Shown: positions 8,090 to 17,202, counted from the first letter of the stretch. The stretch is DNA of 64,000 nucleotides from Ciceribacter lividus (GCF_003337715.1 NZ_QPIX01000003.1:350051-414050); one strand, 5' to 3'. The notes: generated by a model not told the origin, from the letters alone. Made by a program: numbers and translations.

Positions 8090-9364
8090 TTGGATACCGG
8101 AAGACTTGCATTTCCCGCCGCACCGGAGCGGGCAATTGCCCTCGGCGAAATCCACGCCCGGCCCTTTCCTCTCGTCAAGTCGTCACGGGTGATCCTGCAA
8201 CTCGCCTTCATGATGGACGGCGGCGCAGCCGTGCACCACAGCGTGCTTGCGGAACTGTCGCGGGCCGCAGGCGTGTCGCCGCCCGATCGTGCCTCACGGC
8301 ATCATGCGATGGCCTGGGGTGCGGGCACGTTGCGCTGGGAACGGCACACCGAATTCTCCGCCTGGCTCTGGGAAGGACCGGCGCCGGAAAATTTCGGCGG
8401 CGACATCACCGTCCACCCCTTCGGCAGCGCCTTTTCCGCGCCCGGCCCGCTGATCTCCGGGATCCGGCTGGAAATCCGCCCCGAGGGCAAGGAGGCGACG
8501 ATGGCGATCGGCAGCTTCGATCCCGCGAGCCTCTGCTACAGTGAAGTGAAGAAGGGGCAGGCAACCGTCGTCACCGACTTCCGGCAGGATGGCGACGGAT
8601 TGACACGCATCCTGGTCATCGACCGCGGGCTCAACGATGCGGGTCGCGGCGCACTGGTGCAGCGGCTTCTCGACATCGAGACCTACCGGACGCTCGCCAT
8701 GCTGGGCCTGCCGCTCGCCCAGACCCTTTCGCCGGATATCCGCCGCATCGAGGACGGATTGACCGCCGTCACCCAGCGCATGAAAGGTCATGCGCGGGAG
8801 GAAGCTGACTCGATGCTCGGCGAGATCACGCGGCTCGCCGCAGAACTCGAGGCGAACGCCGCGCTCAGTCTCTACCGTTTCGGCGCGAGCAGAGCCTATG
8901 ACGGCATCGTCCACGAGCGTATCAAGACACTCGACGAAAGCCCCGTGCCCGGCTTCGAGACGATCGGTTCTTTCCTCGAACGACGACTGGCGCCGGCCAT
9001 GCGCACCTGCCAGTCGGTCGAGGAGCGGCAGGCCAACCTCTCGCGCAAGCTGTCACGTGCCACCGGCCTCGTCCGCAGCTGGATCGACGTGGAACTGGAG
9101 CGACAGAATTCCGATCTGCTCGCCACCATGAACCGCCGCGCCGAGATGCAGCTTCGCCTGCAGCAGACGGTCGAAGGCCTCTCCGTCGCAGCGATCTCCT
9201 ACTATGTCGTCGGCCTGATCGGTTATCTGGTCAAGGCGGTGAGCCATGAGGTCATGCCCGTCGATCCGGGCATTATCACCGGGCTTTCCGTTCCCTTCGT
9301 CGTGCTCGGCGTCTGGCTGGTCGTGCGGCGGATCCGCAAGCACCATGTCGACGGTGAGGAATAG
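8090..9364 (+). CDS. DUF3422 family membrane-anchored protein
   Basis: A 424-residue protein of the uncharacterised DUF3422/COG4949 family: it starts with the typical GEIHARPFP motif near residue 20, has a long helical middle part (coiled-coil-like around residues 225-260 and 310-360), and ends in two membrane helices (about 370-395 and 395-415) plus a charged tail. No enzymatic motif is visible. The TTG at 8090 is preferred over the TTG at 8084 because GGGAG then lies 6 nt upstream. Function unknown. Confidence 0.85.
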   Translation: MDTGRLAFPAAPERAIALGEIHARPFPLVKSSRVILQLAFMMDGGAAVHHSVLAELSRAAGVSPPDRASRHHAMAWGAGTLRWERHTEFSAWLWEGPAPENFGGDITVHPFGSAFSAPGPLISGIRLEIRPEGKEATMAIGSFDPASLCYSEVKKGQATVVTDFRQDGDGLTRILVIDRGLNDAGRGALVQRLLDIETYRTLAMLGLPLAQTLSPDIRRIEDGLTAVTQRMKGHAREEADSMLGEITRLAAELEANAALSLYRFGASRAYDGIVHERIKTLDESPVPGFETIGSFLERRLAPAMRTCQSVEERQANLSRKLSRATGLVRSWIDVELERQNSDLLATMNRRAEMQLRLQQTVEGLSVAAISYYVVGLIGYLVKAVSHEVMPVDPGIITGLSVPFVVLGVWLVVRRIRKHHVDGEE

Positions 9365-9370
9365 GTCGGC

Positions 9371-10267
9371 TCATCGCTCCCAATAGGGTATTGGCCCATA
9401 GAGTTCGGCGAGATAGTCGATGAACAGGCGCACCTTGGCCGGCAGAAACTGTCGACTCGGATAGACCGCCGAAAGCGAGACGTTGCGTGAACCCTCATAG
9501 GCCGGCAGCACCTGCACGAGCTTGCCCGCCTTCAACTCCGGCCCGACGTCCCAGGTCGAGCGCAGCGCGATGCCGAGGCCGGAGATGACTGCCTCGCGGA
9601 TCACCTCGCTCGAATTGGTGACGAGCATGCCGTCCGGCCGGATGTTCAGCGCGCCGTGCGGCCCTTCCAGCCGCCAGGCGTCGTAGTTGTGGGCCGGCAG
9701 GCAACGGTGCTGCTTCAGGTCGTCGATCGTCTGCGGCATGCCGTGTTGGGCGATGTAGTCGGGCGAGGCGCAGAGGATGCGCCGCACCGGTGCGAGCCGC
9801 CGGGCGACCAGCGAGGAGTCGCTGAGGTCGGCGATGCGGATGGCGAGATCGAAGCCGCCGCCGACGATGTCGGTGAATTCGTCGGAGAGCACGAGGTGGA
9901 TGGCAAGCTCCGGGTGGGCGTCCATGAACGCCTTGAGGTGCGGCGCGATATGCAATCGCCCGAAGGAGGTCGGAGCGGAGATCTTGAGGGTGCCGCGCAC
10001 CTCCGACGACCTGCCGGAGGCATAGGCCTCCGCGTCTTCGATACCGGCGAGCACGGCCACGATACGCTCGTAGAAGCCCTGGCCGGCTTCGGTGAGCGAG
10101 ATCTGCCGGGTGGTTCGCTGCAGGAGCCGGGTGCCGAGCCTGTCCTCGAGCCGTTTGATCCGCTTTGACACCACCGCCGGCGACAGGCCGAGCGCCCGTG
10201 CCGCCGTCGACATGCTGCCGGTGGCGATCACCCGCGAGAAGACCTCGAGATCTCCCAGATTGGTCAT
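9371..10267 (-). CDS. LysR-family transcriptional regulator
   Basis: A 298-residue LTTR. The N-terminal HTH contains MSTAARALGLSPAVVSKRIKRLE and TRLLQRTTR; the remainder is the periplasmic-binding-protein-like effector domain (SAPTSFGRLHIAPHL). Start ATG at 10267 with GGAGAC upstream. It is divergent from glcD over a 136-bp gap, so control of the glycolate operon is plausible. It resembles the AaeR/DmlR-like group rather than GlcC, which is a GntR protein. Confidence 0.88.
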   Translation of the reverse strand: MTNLGDLEVFSRVIATGSMSTAARALGLSPAVVSKRIKRLEDRLGTRLLQRTTRQISLTEAGQGFYERIVAVLAGIEDAEAYASGRSSEVRGTLKISAPTSFGRLHIAPHLKAFMDAHPELAIHLVLSDEFTDIVGGGFDLAIRIADLSDSSLVARRLAPVRRILCASPDYIAQHGMPQTIDDLKQHRCLPAHNYDAWRLEGPHGALNIRPDGMLVTNSSEVIREAVISGLGIALRSTWDVGPELKAGKLVQVLPAYEGSRNVSLSAVYPSRQFLPAKVRLFIDYLAELYGPIPYWER

Positions 10268-10403
10268 GCGGTCTCCATTCTTTCCGGTTTTGTCATAAGT
10301 CCATAGCATTTGCATGCATTTGGTCAAAGTGGTAAAGAAAGAATACCAGTTGAAGCCGTGGGCAGGGCGGTGTATGCCGATCTTGCCTTGCGAGGGAAGG
10401 ACC

Positions 10404-11837
10404 ATGACGGAAGCCATCAAGTTTCTTGAGCCCGATGCCGCGATCCTTGCCCGGCGCAAGGAGATCGTCGAAGACCTCGCCGAACTAGTTCCGCCGGAGC
10501 GTCTGGTGCATGAGCCGGTCGAGCTCGTCCCCTTCGAGACGGACGGTTTTCTCGCCTATCGTCGCCGGCCGCTGGCGGTCGTGCTGCCGGAGACAACCGC
10601 GCAGGTCGCGGCGGTGATGAAGTACTGCCATCGCTACGGCATTCCCGTCGTTCCACGCGGGGCGGGGACCTCGCTTTCGGGCGGTGCCATCCCGCAGGAG
10701 GATGCGGTCGTGCTCGGCCTCTCGGCAATGTCGCGCATCCTCGACATCGATTACGCCAACCGTACCGCGACCGTTCAGGCCGGCGTCACCAATCTTTCGA
10801 TTTCGGACGCGGTCGGCGCCGACGGTTTCTTCTACGCGCCCGATCCGAGCTCGCAGCTTGCCTGCACGATCGGCGGCAATATCGGCATGAATTCCGGCGG
10901 CGCCCACTGCCTGAAATACGGCGTCACCACCAACAACCTGCTCGGCGTGAAGATGGTGCTGGTGGATGGCACCATTGTCGAACTCGGCGGCAAGGCGCTG
11001 GATGCGGCGGGCTACGATCTTCTCGGCCTCGTCTGCGGCTCGGAGGGCCAGCTCGGGATCGTCACGGAAGCGACGGTGCGGCTGATCGCCAAGCCGGAAG
11101 GCGCGCGTCCGGTCCTCTTCGGCTTCGACAGCGCGGAAGCCGCCGGCTCCTGCGTCGCCGACGTCATCGGCGCCGGCATCGTCCCGGTCGCGATCGAATT
11201 CATGGACAAGCCGGCGATCGAGATCTGCGAGGCCTTCGCCCATGCCGGCTATCCGCTCGACGTCGAGGCCTTGCTGATCGTCGAGGTCGAGGGTTCCGAG
11301 GCCGAGATGGAGGCGATGCTCGCCTCGATCGTCGAGATTGCCCGCCGGCACGGTGTCAAAACGGTGCGCGAGAGCCAGTCGGCGCTGGAAGCGGCGCTAA
11401 TCTGGAAGGGGCGCAAGTCCGCCTTCGGTGCCACCGGCCGCATCGCCGATTATATCTGTATGGACGGCACGGTGCCGCTCGGGCAGCTCGCCTACGTGCT
11501 CAGGAAAACCTCCGAAATCGTCGACCGTTACGGACTTCGGGTCGCCAACGTCTTCCACGCCGGTGACGGCAACATGCATCCGCTGATCCTCTACAACATT
11601 AACGATCCCGAGGATGCCGCCCGCGCCGAGACGGCGGGCATGGAGATCCTGAAGCTCTGCGTCGACGCCGGCGGCTGCCTGACGGGCGAGCACGGCGTCG
11701 GGATCGAGAAGCGCGACCTGATGCGCCACCAGTATTCCGACCTCGACCTCGCCCAGCAGATGGCGGTTCGCGCAGCCTTCGACCCGGCCTGGATCCTCAA
11801 CCCTTCGAAGGTTTTTCCGCTGGAGGGACGGGCGTGA
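10404..11837 (+). CDS. glcD: Glycolate oxidase subunit GlcD (FAD-linked)
   Basis: A 477-residue FAD_binding_4 oxidase. The PP-loop RGAGTSLSGGAIP (near 95) and GGNIGMNSGG (near 160) bind FAD; the C-terminal FAD-oxidase domain has NVFHAGDGNMHP and GEHGVGIEKR. With GlcE and GlcF it oxidises glycolate to glyoxylate and feeds electrons to the membrane chain. Start ATG at 10404 with AAGGA upstream. First gene of the glc operon. Confidence 0.93.
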   Translation: MTEAIKFLEPDAAILARRKEIVEDLAELVPPERLVHEPVELVPFETDGFLAYRRRPLAVVLPETTAQVAAVMKYCHRYGIPVVPRGAGTSLSGGAIPQEDAVVLGLSAMSRILDIDYANRTATVQAGVTNLSISDAVGADGFFYAPDPSSQLACTIGGNIGMNSGGAHCLKYGVTTNNLLGVKMVLVDGTIVELGGKALDAAGYDLLGLVCGSEGQLGIVTEATVRLIAKPEGARPVLFGFDSAEAAGSCVADVIGAGIVPVAIEFMDKPAIEICEAFAHAGYPLDVEALLIVEVEGSEAEMEAMLASIVEIARRHGVKTVRESQSALEAALIWKGRKSAFGATGRIADYICMDGTVPLGQLAYVLRKTSEIVDRYGLRVANVFHAGDGNMHPLILYNINDPEDAARAETAGMEILKLCVDAGGCLTGEHGVGIEKRDLMRHQYSDLDLAQQMAVRAAFDPAWILNPSKVFPLEGRA

Positions 11838-11856
11838 TGGCAATTGCTGTTGTTCA

Positions 11857-12069
11857 CCCCCCTCTGCCCTGCCGGGCATCTCCCCGACAAGGGGGGAGAT
11901 CGTCAGCGGCGAACGCTCGCTCCTTGGCGACGCTGGCTCAAGCACGAAACAGGCCCTGTACTGGTGGCCAGAACGTGGCCACTTCACCTTGGGATCGGAA
12001 GTCAGCGCGGCGGATGCCACAGCCGATCTCCCCCCTTGTGGGGGAGATGGCCGGCAGGCCAGAGGGGGG
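11857..12069. repeat. MITE-like 213-bp element with 46-bp terminal inverted repeats
   Basis: Arms at 11857-11902 and 12024-12069 are inverted copies matching at 43 of 46 positions. Each arm is itself foldable (ATCTCCCC...GGGGGAGAT). The whole fills the gap between glcD and glcE. The C/G-rich arms look like the palindromic intergenic repeats common in Rhizobiaceae (RIME-type mosaic elements); the exact family was not checked. The right end, GAGGGGGG, lies 6 nt before the glcE ATG and can act as its ribosome-binding site. No coding capacity is evident. Confidence 0.8.
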
Positions 12070-12075
12070 TATTTC

Positions 12076-13284
12076 ATGCTGACTCCAGCGACCGAAACCG
12101 AAGCTGCCGAAATCATCCGCGACCATGCCGAGCGGGCGGTCCCGCTCGAGATCCGGGGCGGGGGCACGCGCGCCGGTTTCGGCAATGCTGTGCAGGCCGC
12201 TGCGACGCTCTCGTCCTCCGGGCTCTCCGGCATTCTCACCTACAATCCGGCGGAAATGGTGATGACGGCACGCGCCGGCACGTCCGTCGCCGAGATCGAG
12301 GCGGCCCTCGACGCGAACGGTCAGGCGATGGCCTTCGAACCGCCGGATCATCGGCCGGTCATGGGAACGGCAGGCGAACCGACCATCGGCGGCATCTTCG
12401 CCGTCAATGCGTCCGGGCCTCGCCGCATCACCGCGGGTGCTGCGCGCGACAGCCTGCTCGGCGTGCGCTTCGTCAACGGCCATGGCGAGATCGTCAAGGC
12501 CGGCGGGCGGGTGATGAAGAACGTGACCGGGCTTGACCTCGTCAAGCTGATGGCCGGCTCCCACGGCACGCTCGGCCTCCTGACCGAGGTCACCTTCAAG
12601 GTCCTGCCGCGGCCGAAGATGGCGGCGACCATCGTGCTTTCCGGCCTCGACGACGAGGCCGCCACGCACGCCATGGCGGCGGCGATGGCGCTGCCGGTTG
12701 AGGTCTCGGGTGCTGCCCATCTGCCGGAAAGCGTCAGGTCGCGTTTCCTCTCGGGCGGCCTGCCCGATGGCCCGGCGACCGTCCTGCGCGTGGAAGGCCT
12801 GGAGGCATCCGTCGCCGTCCGGGTGGAAAAGCTCGCGGCTGCCATGCAACGCTTCGCACCCGCGACCCGCCTCGGACCGGAGGAGACGGCGGTGCTGTGG
12901 CGCGAGATCCGCGACGTCAAGCCCTATGCCGACGGCACGATGCGGCCCCTCTGGCGTGTCTCGGTCGCGCCCTCCCAGGGAGAGAAACTCGTCGCGGCGT
13001 TGCGGCTCGCGACCGGCGTCGACGCCTTCTACGACTGGCAGGGCGGCCTCGTCTGGATGCGGATGGAGGCGGACCCGGAAGCGGAGATCCTGCGGCGCTA
13101 CATCCGCGCGCTCGGCGGCGGCCACGCGACGCTCATGCGGGCCTCAGGCGCGGTGCGCGCATCCGTCGCGTCCTTCGAACCGCAGGAACCTGCGCTGGCC
13201 TTGCTTTCGCAACGGGTTAAGGCAAAATTCGACCCTGTGGGGATATTGAATCCCGGCCGCATGACGACAGGAGAATCCGCATGA
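12076..13284 (+). CDS. glcE: Glycolate oxidase subunit GlcE
   Basis: A 402-residue FAD_binding_4 protein, the second flavin-binding subunit of glycolate oxidase. The N-terminal part has RGGGTRAGFG (residues 27-36) in place of the usual PP-loop, and PTIGGIFAVNASGPRR near 110; GLDLVKLMAGSHGTLG follows. Start ATG at 12076 directly follows the inverted-repeat element. The stop overlaps the next gene's ATG by 4 bp (ATGA). Confidence 0.92.
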   Translation: MLTPATETEAAEIIRDHAERAVPLEIRGGGTRAGFGNAVQAAATLSSSGLSGILTYNPAEMVMTARAGTSVAEIEAALDANGQAMAFEPPDHRPVMGTAGEPTIGGIFAVNASGPRRITAGAARDSLLGVRFVNGHGEIVKAGGRVMKNVTGLDLVKLMAGSHGTLGLLTEVTFKVLPRPKMAATIVLSGLDDEAATHAMAAAMALPVEVSGAAHLPESVRSRFLSGGLPDGPATVLRVEGLEASVAVRVEKLAAAMQRFAPATRLGPEETAVLWREIRDVKPYADGTMRPLWRVSVAPSQGEKLVAALRLATGVDAFYDWQGGLVWMRMEADPEAEILRRYIRALGGGHATLMRASGAVRASVASFEPQEPALALLSQRVKAKFDPVGILNPGRMTTGESA

Positions 13285-13679
13285 CCGAGCCGACCTCGCA
13301 GATGCCGCAGACGCCGCCAACGCCGCCGGCCCGCCGGACCGACAACTGGATGGACCCCGGCAAGCTGAATGTCCAGATCATCTATGTCCTTTACCTCGCG
13401 AGCTTCGTGATCGGCATCACCGCGGTCGTTGGGGTGGTTTTCGCCTATCTCAACCGCGGCAAGTCCGATCCGTGGCTCGAGAGCCACTACACCTGGGCGA
13501 TCCGCACCTTCTGGATCGGCATCCTCTATGCCGCGATTTCCGTCGTGCTGACGCTCGCCCTCGTCGGCGTCATCCTGGCGATCGCCACCGCGGTCTGGGT
13601 GATCGTGCGCTGCGTTATCGGGCTGCAACGGGTGAGCAACGATCAGCCGATCGAGCGGCCGGAGAGCTGGCTGATCTGA
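13281..13679 (+). CDS. Small inner-membrane protein within the glc operon
   Basis: A 132-residue protein with a Pro/Thr-rich cytoplasmic lead (about 20 residues) and three hydrophobic segments (about 30-55, 70-105). It resembles the predicted membrane protein group COG3671/DUF4870. It is translationally coupled to glcE (ATGA) and lies before glcF, so it is part of the glc transcript; a role in membrane attachment of the oxidase is only a guess. Confidence 0.75.
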   Translation: MTEPTSQMPQTPPTPPARRTDNWMDPGKLNVQIIYVLYLASFVIGITAVVGVVFAYLNRGKSDPWLESHYTWAIRTFWIGILYAAISVVLTLALVGVILAIATAVWVIVRCVIGLQRVSNDQPIERPESWLI

Positions 13680-13749
13680 CCGGGACAGAACCCGACAAAC
13701 GAAGGAGGAAGGGGACGGACCTCTTCCTCCATGCGCTGGAGTTTTGAGT

Positions 13750-15054
13750 TTGCAGACCAATTTCACCGCCGAGCAGCTGGCAGACCCGCGTGTGGCCGAA
13801 GCCGAGAATATCCTGCGCAAGTGCGTGCATTGCGGCTTCTGCACGGCGACCTGTCCGACCTACGTGACGCTCGGCAACGAACTCGATAGCCCGCGCGGAC
13901 GCATCTACCTCATCAAGGACATGCTGGAGAACGGTCGCCCGGCGGACGAGCAGATCGTTCGTCATATCGACCGCTGTCTCTCCTGCCTCGCCTGCATGAC
14001 GACCTGCCCCTCGGGCGTCGACTACATGCATCTCGTCGATCATGCCCGCATCCACATTGAAAAGACCTACCGGCGCCCTCTGGCGAACCGCCTGACCCGC
14101 GGCGTGCTCGCCATGGTGCTGCCCTATCCGGCGCGGTTCCGCTTCGCCCTGACACTCGCCCGCATCGGCAGACCTTTCGCCGGTCTCCTGAAGCGGGTGC
14201 CCCAGCTCAAACCCTTCGGCGCGATGCTCGAGCTCGCCCCGCGCGTCTTGCCCGCGAAGGCGGCATCGCCGGCGCCGGGCGAACCTTCCGCCGGGGTGCC
14301 GAAGCGTGGTCGCGTCGCGATCCTGGCAGGCTGCGCCCAGCCGGTGCTCGATCCCGGCATCAACGAGGCGACGGTGCGGCTGCTGACGCGTCTCGGCGTG
14401 GAGGTGGCATCGCCGCAAGGCGAGGGCTGCTGCGGGGCCCTTGTCCATCACATGGGGCGCGAAGAACAGGCGCTCGATTTCGCCCGCCGCAATGTCGATG
14501 CCTGGACCCGCGAGATCGAAAGGGGCGGTCTCGATGCGATCATCATCACCGCCTCCGGCTGCGGCACGACAATCAAGGACTATGGCCATATGCTGCGGCT
14601 CGATCCGGCCTATGCGGAAAAGGCCGCGCGCGTCTCGGGGCTTGCCAAGGACGTGACGGAGTATCTCTCGACGCTCGAACTTCCCCGGCTCGAAGCAAAG
14701 GGGATCGTCGTCGCCTATCACTCCGCCTGCTCCCTGCAGCACGGCCAGAAGGTAACCATGGCGCCGAAGACATTGCTGGCGAATGCGGGCTTCACCGTCC
14801 GTGAACCGGCTGAAGGCCACCTCTGCTGCGGTTCGGCCGGCACCTACAACATCCTGCAGTCGGAGATTTCCGAGATGCTCAAGGCGCGTAAAGTGAAGAA
14901 CATTGCTGCGACGAAGCCGCAGGTGATCGCCGCCGGCAATATCGGTTGCATGACCCAGATCGGTTCCGGAACCGATCTGCCGGTGGTTCACACCGTCGAG
15001 CTCCTCGACTGGGCTTATGGTGGCGAGCGCCCAAGGAAATTAGCCAAATCCTAA
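13750..15054 (+). CDS. glcF: Glycolate oxidase iron-sulfur subunit GlcF
   Basis: A 434-residue protein with two [4Fe-4S] motifs, CVHCGFCTATCP near residue 20 and CLSCLACMTTCP near 75, and two C-terminal CCG domains (GEGCCGALVHH and HLCCGSAGTYN). The TTG at 13750 is chosen: GGAG is 8 nt upstream and the protein then begins MQTNFTAEQ as GlcF proteins do; a TTG at 13744 would leave no spacing. It transfers electrons from GlcD/GlcE to the quinone pool. Last gene of the operon. Confidence 0.92.
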   Translation: MQTNFTAEQLADPRVAEAENILRKCVHCGFCTATCPTYVTLGNELDSPRGRIYLIKDMLENGRPADEQIVRHIDRCLSCLACMTTCPSGVDYMHLVDHARIHIEKTYRRPLANRLTRGVLAMVLPYPARFRFALTLARIGRPFAGLLKRVPQLKPFGAMLELAPRVLPAKAASPAPGEPSAGVPKRGRVAILAGCAQPVLDPGINEATVRLLTRLGVEVASPQGEGCCGALVHHMGREEQALDFARRNVDAWTREIERGGLDAIIITASGCGTTIKDYGHMLRLDPAYAEKAARVSGLAKDVTEYLSTLELPRLEAKGIVVAYHSACSLQHGQKVTMAPKTLLANAGFTVREPAEGHLCCGSAGTYNILQSEISEMLKARKVKNIAATKPQVIAAGNIGCMTQIGSGTDLPVVHTVELLDWAYGGERPRKLAKS

Positions 15055-15118
15055 GGATGTTTCGTTAAATTCTGCCCTCTGGCCGGGACAGTTTTCCGGT
15101 TCCGGAGGAGGTTCGGCA

Positions 15119-15580
15119 ATGTGCGCCAGAATAGCGATTGCTCTTATCGCGGCACTCACGGGCTCGTGCGAGGCACTCGCTGCCCAGCGCATCTACTGCG
15201 TCGCCGACGATGCAAACCTGAAGATGTCGCTCGAAAGCGGCTTCAGCGCCGAAAAGCAGGGCGCTCTGGAGCATTTCCGTGGCGTGCTGACGCTGAAGGA
15301 TTCGAAGGTCCCAGGCCTCGTCGAGACGATGCGTCTCACCTCGTCGATGCTGAAACAGCACTGGATGGACGGCAGCGAGCTGCGCCTGCAGGTCTACACT
15401 GAATCACAGAGCGGCCCTTTCGCCACTCTCGAACTGACCGTGGACACCGCGGTCACGCCCGACGACAAGTCCCGCTTCCAGGGCGGCTATACGGTCAAGG
15501 TACAGACGGGTACGGACGCTAGCGGCAACCTTCAGACGGCCCTTTCCCGCGACGGACGGGTCGTCTGCGAATTGAAGTAG
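15119..15580 (+). CDS. Small exported protein of unknown function
   Basis: A 153-residue protein with a signal peptide (hydrophobic residues 4-20, ending ALAA) and only two cysteines in the mature part, near each end (YCVAD and VVCELK), which could form a disulfide. The start ATG at 15119 has GGAGGAGG upstream. The mature part looks beta-rich. No family recognised. It lies 64 bp after glcF but probably has its own promoter. Confidence 0.7.
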   Translation: MCARIAIALIAALTGSCEALAAQRIYCVADDANLKMSLESGFSAEKQGALEHFRGVLTLKDSKVPGLVETMRLTSSMLKQHWMDGSELRLQVYTESQSGPFATLELTVDTAVTPDDKSRFQGGYTVKVQTGTDASGNLQTALSRDGRVVCELK

Positions 15581-15607
15581 CCGGCGCTGCCTGTCGGATG
15601 CGCCGGC
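15580..15607. terminator. Convergent-gene hairpin
   Basis: GCCGGCGC and GCGCCGGC pair perfectly around a 12-nt loop exactly in the 37-bp space between two convergent genes. There is no T-tract, so it is a probable but atypical bidirectional terminator. Confidence 0.45.
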
Positions 15608-15617
15608 CTTGACGGCT

Positions 15618-16283
15618 TTACCAGCGGAAGGTGATGCCGGCGTTGACCGCGTTCGTCATGATGTTGGTCTTCAGCGTCGCGCCGCTGTCGATATCCACAT
15701 CGACCCACGAATAGTTGCCCTTGTATTCGACGAAGGCCTGCCAGCGGTCGGCGATGTCGTAGGCGACGCCGACCTGGGCCTGCACCGTCGCGCCGCCGAG
15801 CTGGAATTCGGAGGTGGTGCCGGAGGCGCGGGTCACTTCGACATGCGGGATGTTCACGCCGGCGCCGGCGCCGACGTAGGGCGTGAACCGGGTGCCCTCG
15901 ATCGGGAAGCGATAGAGCGCGTTCAGCGTCACGAGGTTGAGGCCGTCGGTGAATTCGAAGTGGCTCCAGCCGGTATCGGCGAGCGTGCCGTCGTCGGCAT
16001 AGACCTTGGCATGGCTGTAGTCGAGCGAGAGGCCGAGGTTCGGCTGGCCGATTTCCTCCATCCACCAGGTGCCGCGAATGCCGTAATAGGGCGGCATGGA
16101 GAAGGAGTTGCCTTCCCAGCCGGCGGTGAAATCCGGTCCATCGGAGACTTCGACGTCGCTGTGCGGTGCCGACTGGACGCCGCCGTAGACGGAGATCGCC
16201 ATCTCGGCACGAGCCGCGGAGGTGAAAAGCAGGAGTGCGGCGATGGCCGCGGAAGAGGACAGGCAGGCGATTTTCTTCGACAT
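15618..16283 (-). CDS. Outer-membrane beta-barrel, probable lipid A oxidase (LpxQ-like)
   Basis: A 221-residue protein with a signal peptide (residues 1-26, ending ARA) and alternating amphipathic strands ending in ITFRW, the aromatic C-terminus required by the BAM complex. The start of the mature part (YGGVQSAPHSDV, then FTAGWEGNSF) and EFTDGLNLVTLNALYRF resemble the rhizobial lipid A oxidase LpxQ, which converts the proximal glucosamine of lipid A to aminogluconate. The family name is from recall of these motifs; a generic OmpW/OprF-size porin-like protein is the alternative. Confidence 0.65.
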   Translation of the reverse strand: MSKKIACLSSSAAIAALLLFTSAARAEMAISVYGGVQSAPHSDVEVSDGPDFTAGWEGNSFSMPPYYGIRGTWWMEEIGQPNLGLSLDYSHAKVYADDGTLADTGWSHFEFTDGLNLVTLNALYRFPIEGTRFTPYVGAGAGVNIPHVEVTRASGTTSEFQLGGATVQAQVGVAYDIADRWQAFVEYKGNYSWVDVDIDSGATLKTNIMTNAVNAGITFRW

Positions 16284-16509
16284 GAGGCAACCTGATTCTG
16301 CTGTTTGAGCTCGCCCGCATATTAGGAGGTGTCAAAGACCAAGTCTGTTTCTATTTTGCATCACTGCCGGCTGGAATGTTGTTTCCTATAAGGAACTTCG
16401 GGATGCCGGCGCCGCCGGCTCATCACGTTTGCGTGTCCAGGCCCCTGAAAAGGAACAAGGCGCACGATTTCTCGCACGCCTTCCGAAAGCCTGATCGTGA
16501 AGCGACGCC

Positions 16510-17202
16510 TCAGCCGCCGAGAATCGTCCGCAGGAGGTCGATGCCGCGGTCCTCGAAGCTCACCTTGCCCTGTCTGTTGCCGGGGCCGACGACGATCACC
16601 TTGGTGCCGACCGAGGCGCGCTCGTAGAGGTGCTCGACGTCCTTGTTCATCATGCGGATGCAGCCCGACGACATGTTGAGCCCGATCGTCCAGGGCTGGT
16701 TCGTACCGTGGATGCGGAAGATCGTGTCGTGGCCGCCCTTGAAGAGATACATGGCGCGGGCGCCGAGCGGATTGTCGATACCGCCTTCCTGCACGACCGG
16801 CAGCATGTGACCCTTGGCGGCTTCACGGGCGCGCATCTGCGCCGGCGGGCGCCAGCTCGGCCACTCTTCCTTGCGACCGATCTTGACGACGCCCGACCAG
16901 CCGAAGCCCTCGCGGCCGACACCGACGCCGTAGCGGGTCGCGCGGTTGTTGCCCTCGACGTAGTAGAGGAACTTGTTGTTGGTATCGATGATGATGGTGC
17001 CGGGTTTCTCGTCGGTGACGAGCCGCACGACGCGGCGGCGGAATTTCTCGGCCGGCTGCTTCGGCTTTTGCGCCACAAGCGTGACGTCGCTTGCGGCGGC
17101 CGCAGGCCTGGCGGCACCGCCGAAGGCGTCGGCCTCGACCGGCGCCAGCATGCCGGTCGCAGCGATGGCGGCTGCGGTAAGCACGGACAAGTATTTCGAC
17201 AT
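16510..17202 (-). CDS. L,D-transpeptidase (YkuD domain), copy 1
   Basis: A 230-residue periplasmic enzyme: signal peptide (residues 1-25), a Lys/Arg-rich linker, then a YkuD domain with RIHGTNQPW and the catalytic SSGCIRM near residue 195. Such enzymes cross-link peptidoglycan 3-3 or attach proteins to it, which is a dominant mode in Rhizobiales. Start ATG at 17202. It is a close paralogue of the neighbouring gene at 17338-18084. Confidence 0.9.
   Translation of the reverse strand: MSKYLSVLTAAAIAATGMLAPVEADAFGGAARPAAAASDVTLVAQKPKQPAEKFRRRVVRLVTDEKPGTIIIDTNNKFLYYVEGNNRATRYGVGVGREGFGWSGVVKIGRKEEWPSWRPPAQMRAREAAKGHMLPVVQEGGIDNPLGARAMYLFKGGHDTIFRIHGTNQPWTIGLNMSSGCIRMMNKDVEHLYERASVGTKVIVVGPGNRQGKVSFEDRGIDLLRTILGG

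Noticed and set aside
11834..12082. Open frame across the glcD-glcE repeat element
   Set aside because: It consists of the inverted-repeat arms and cannot be distinguished from chance.
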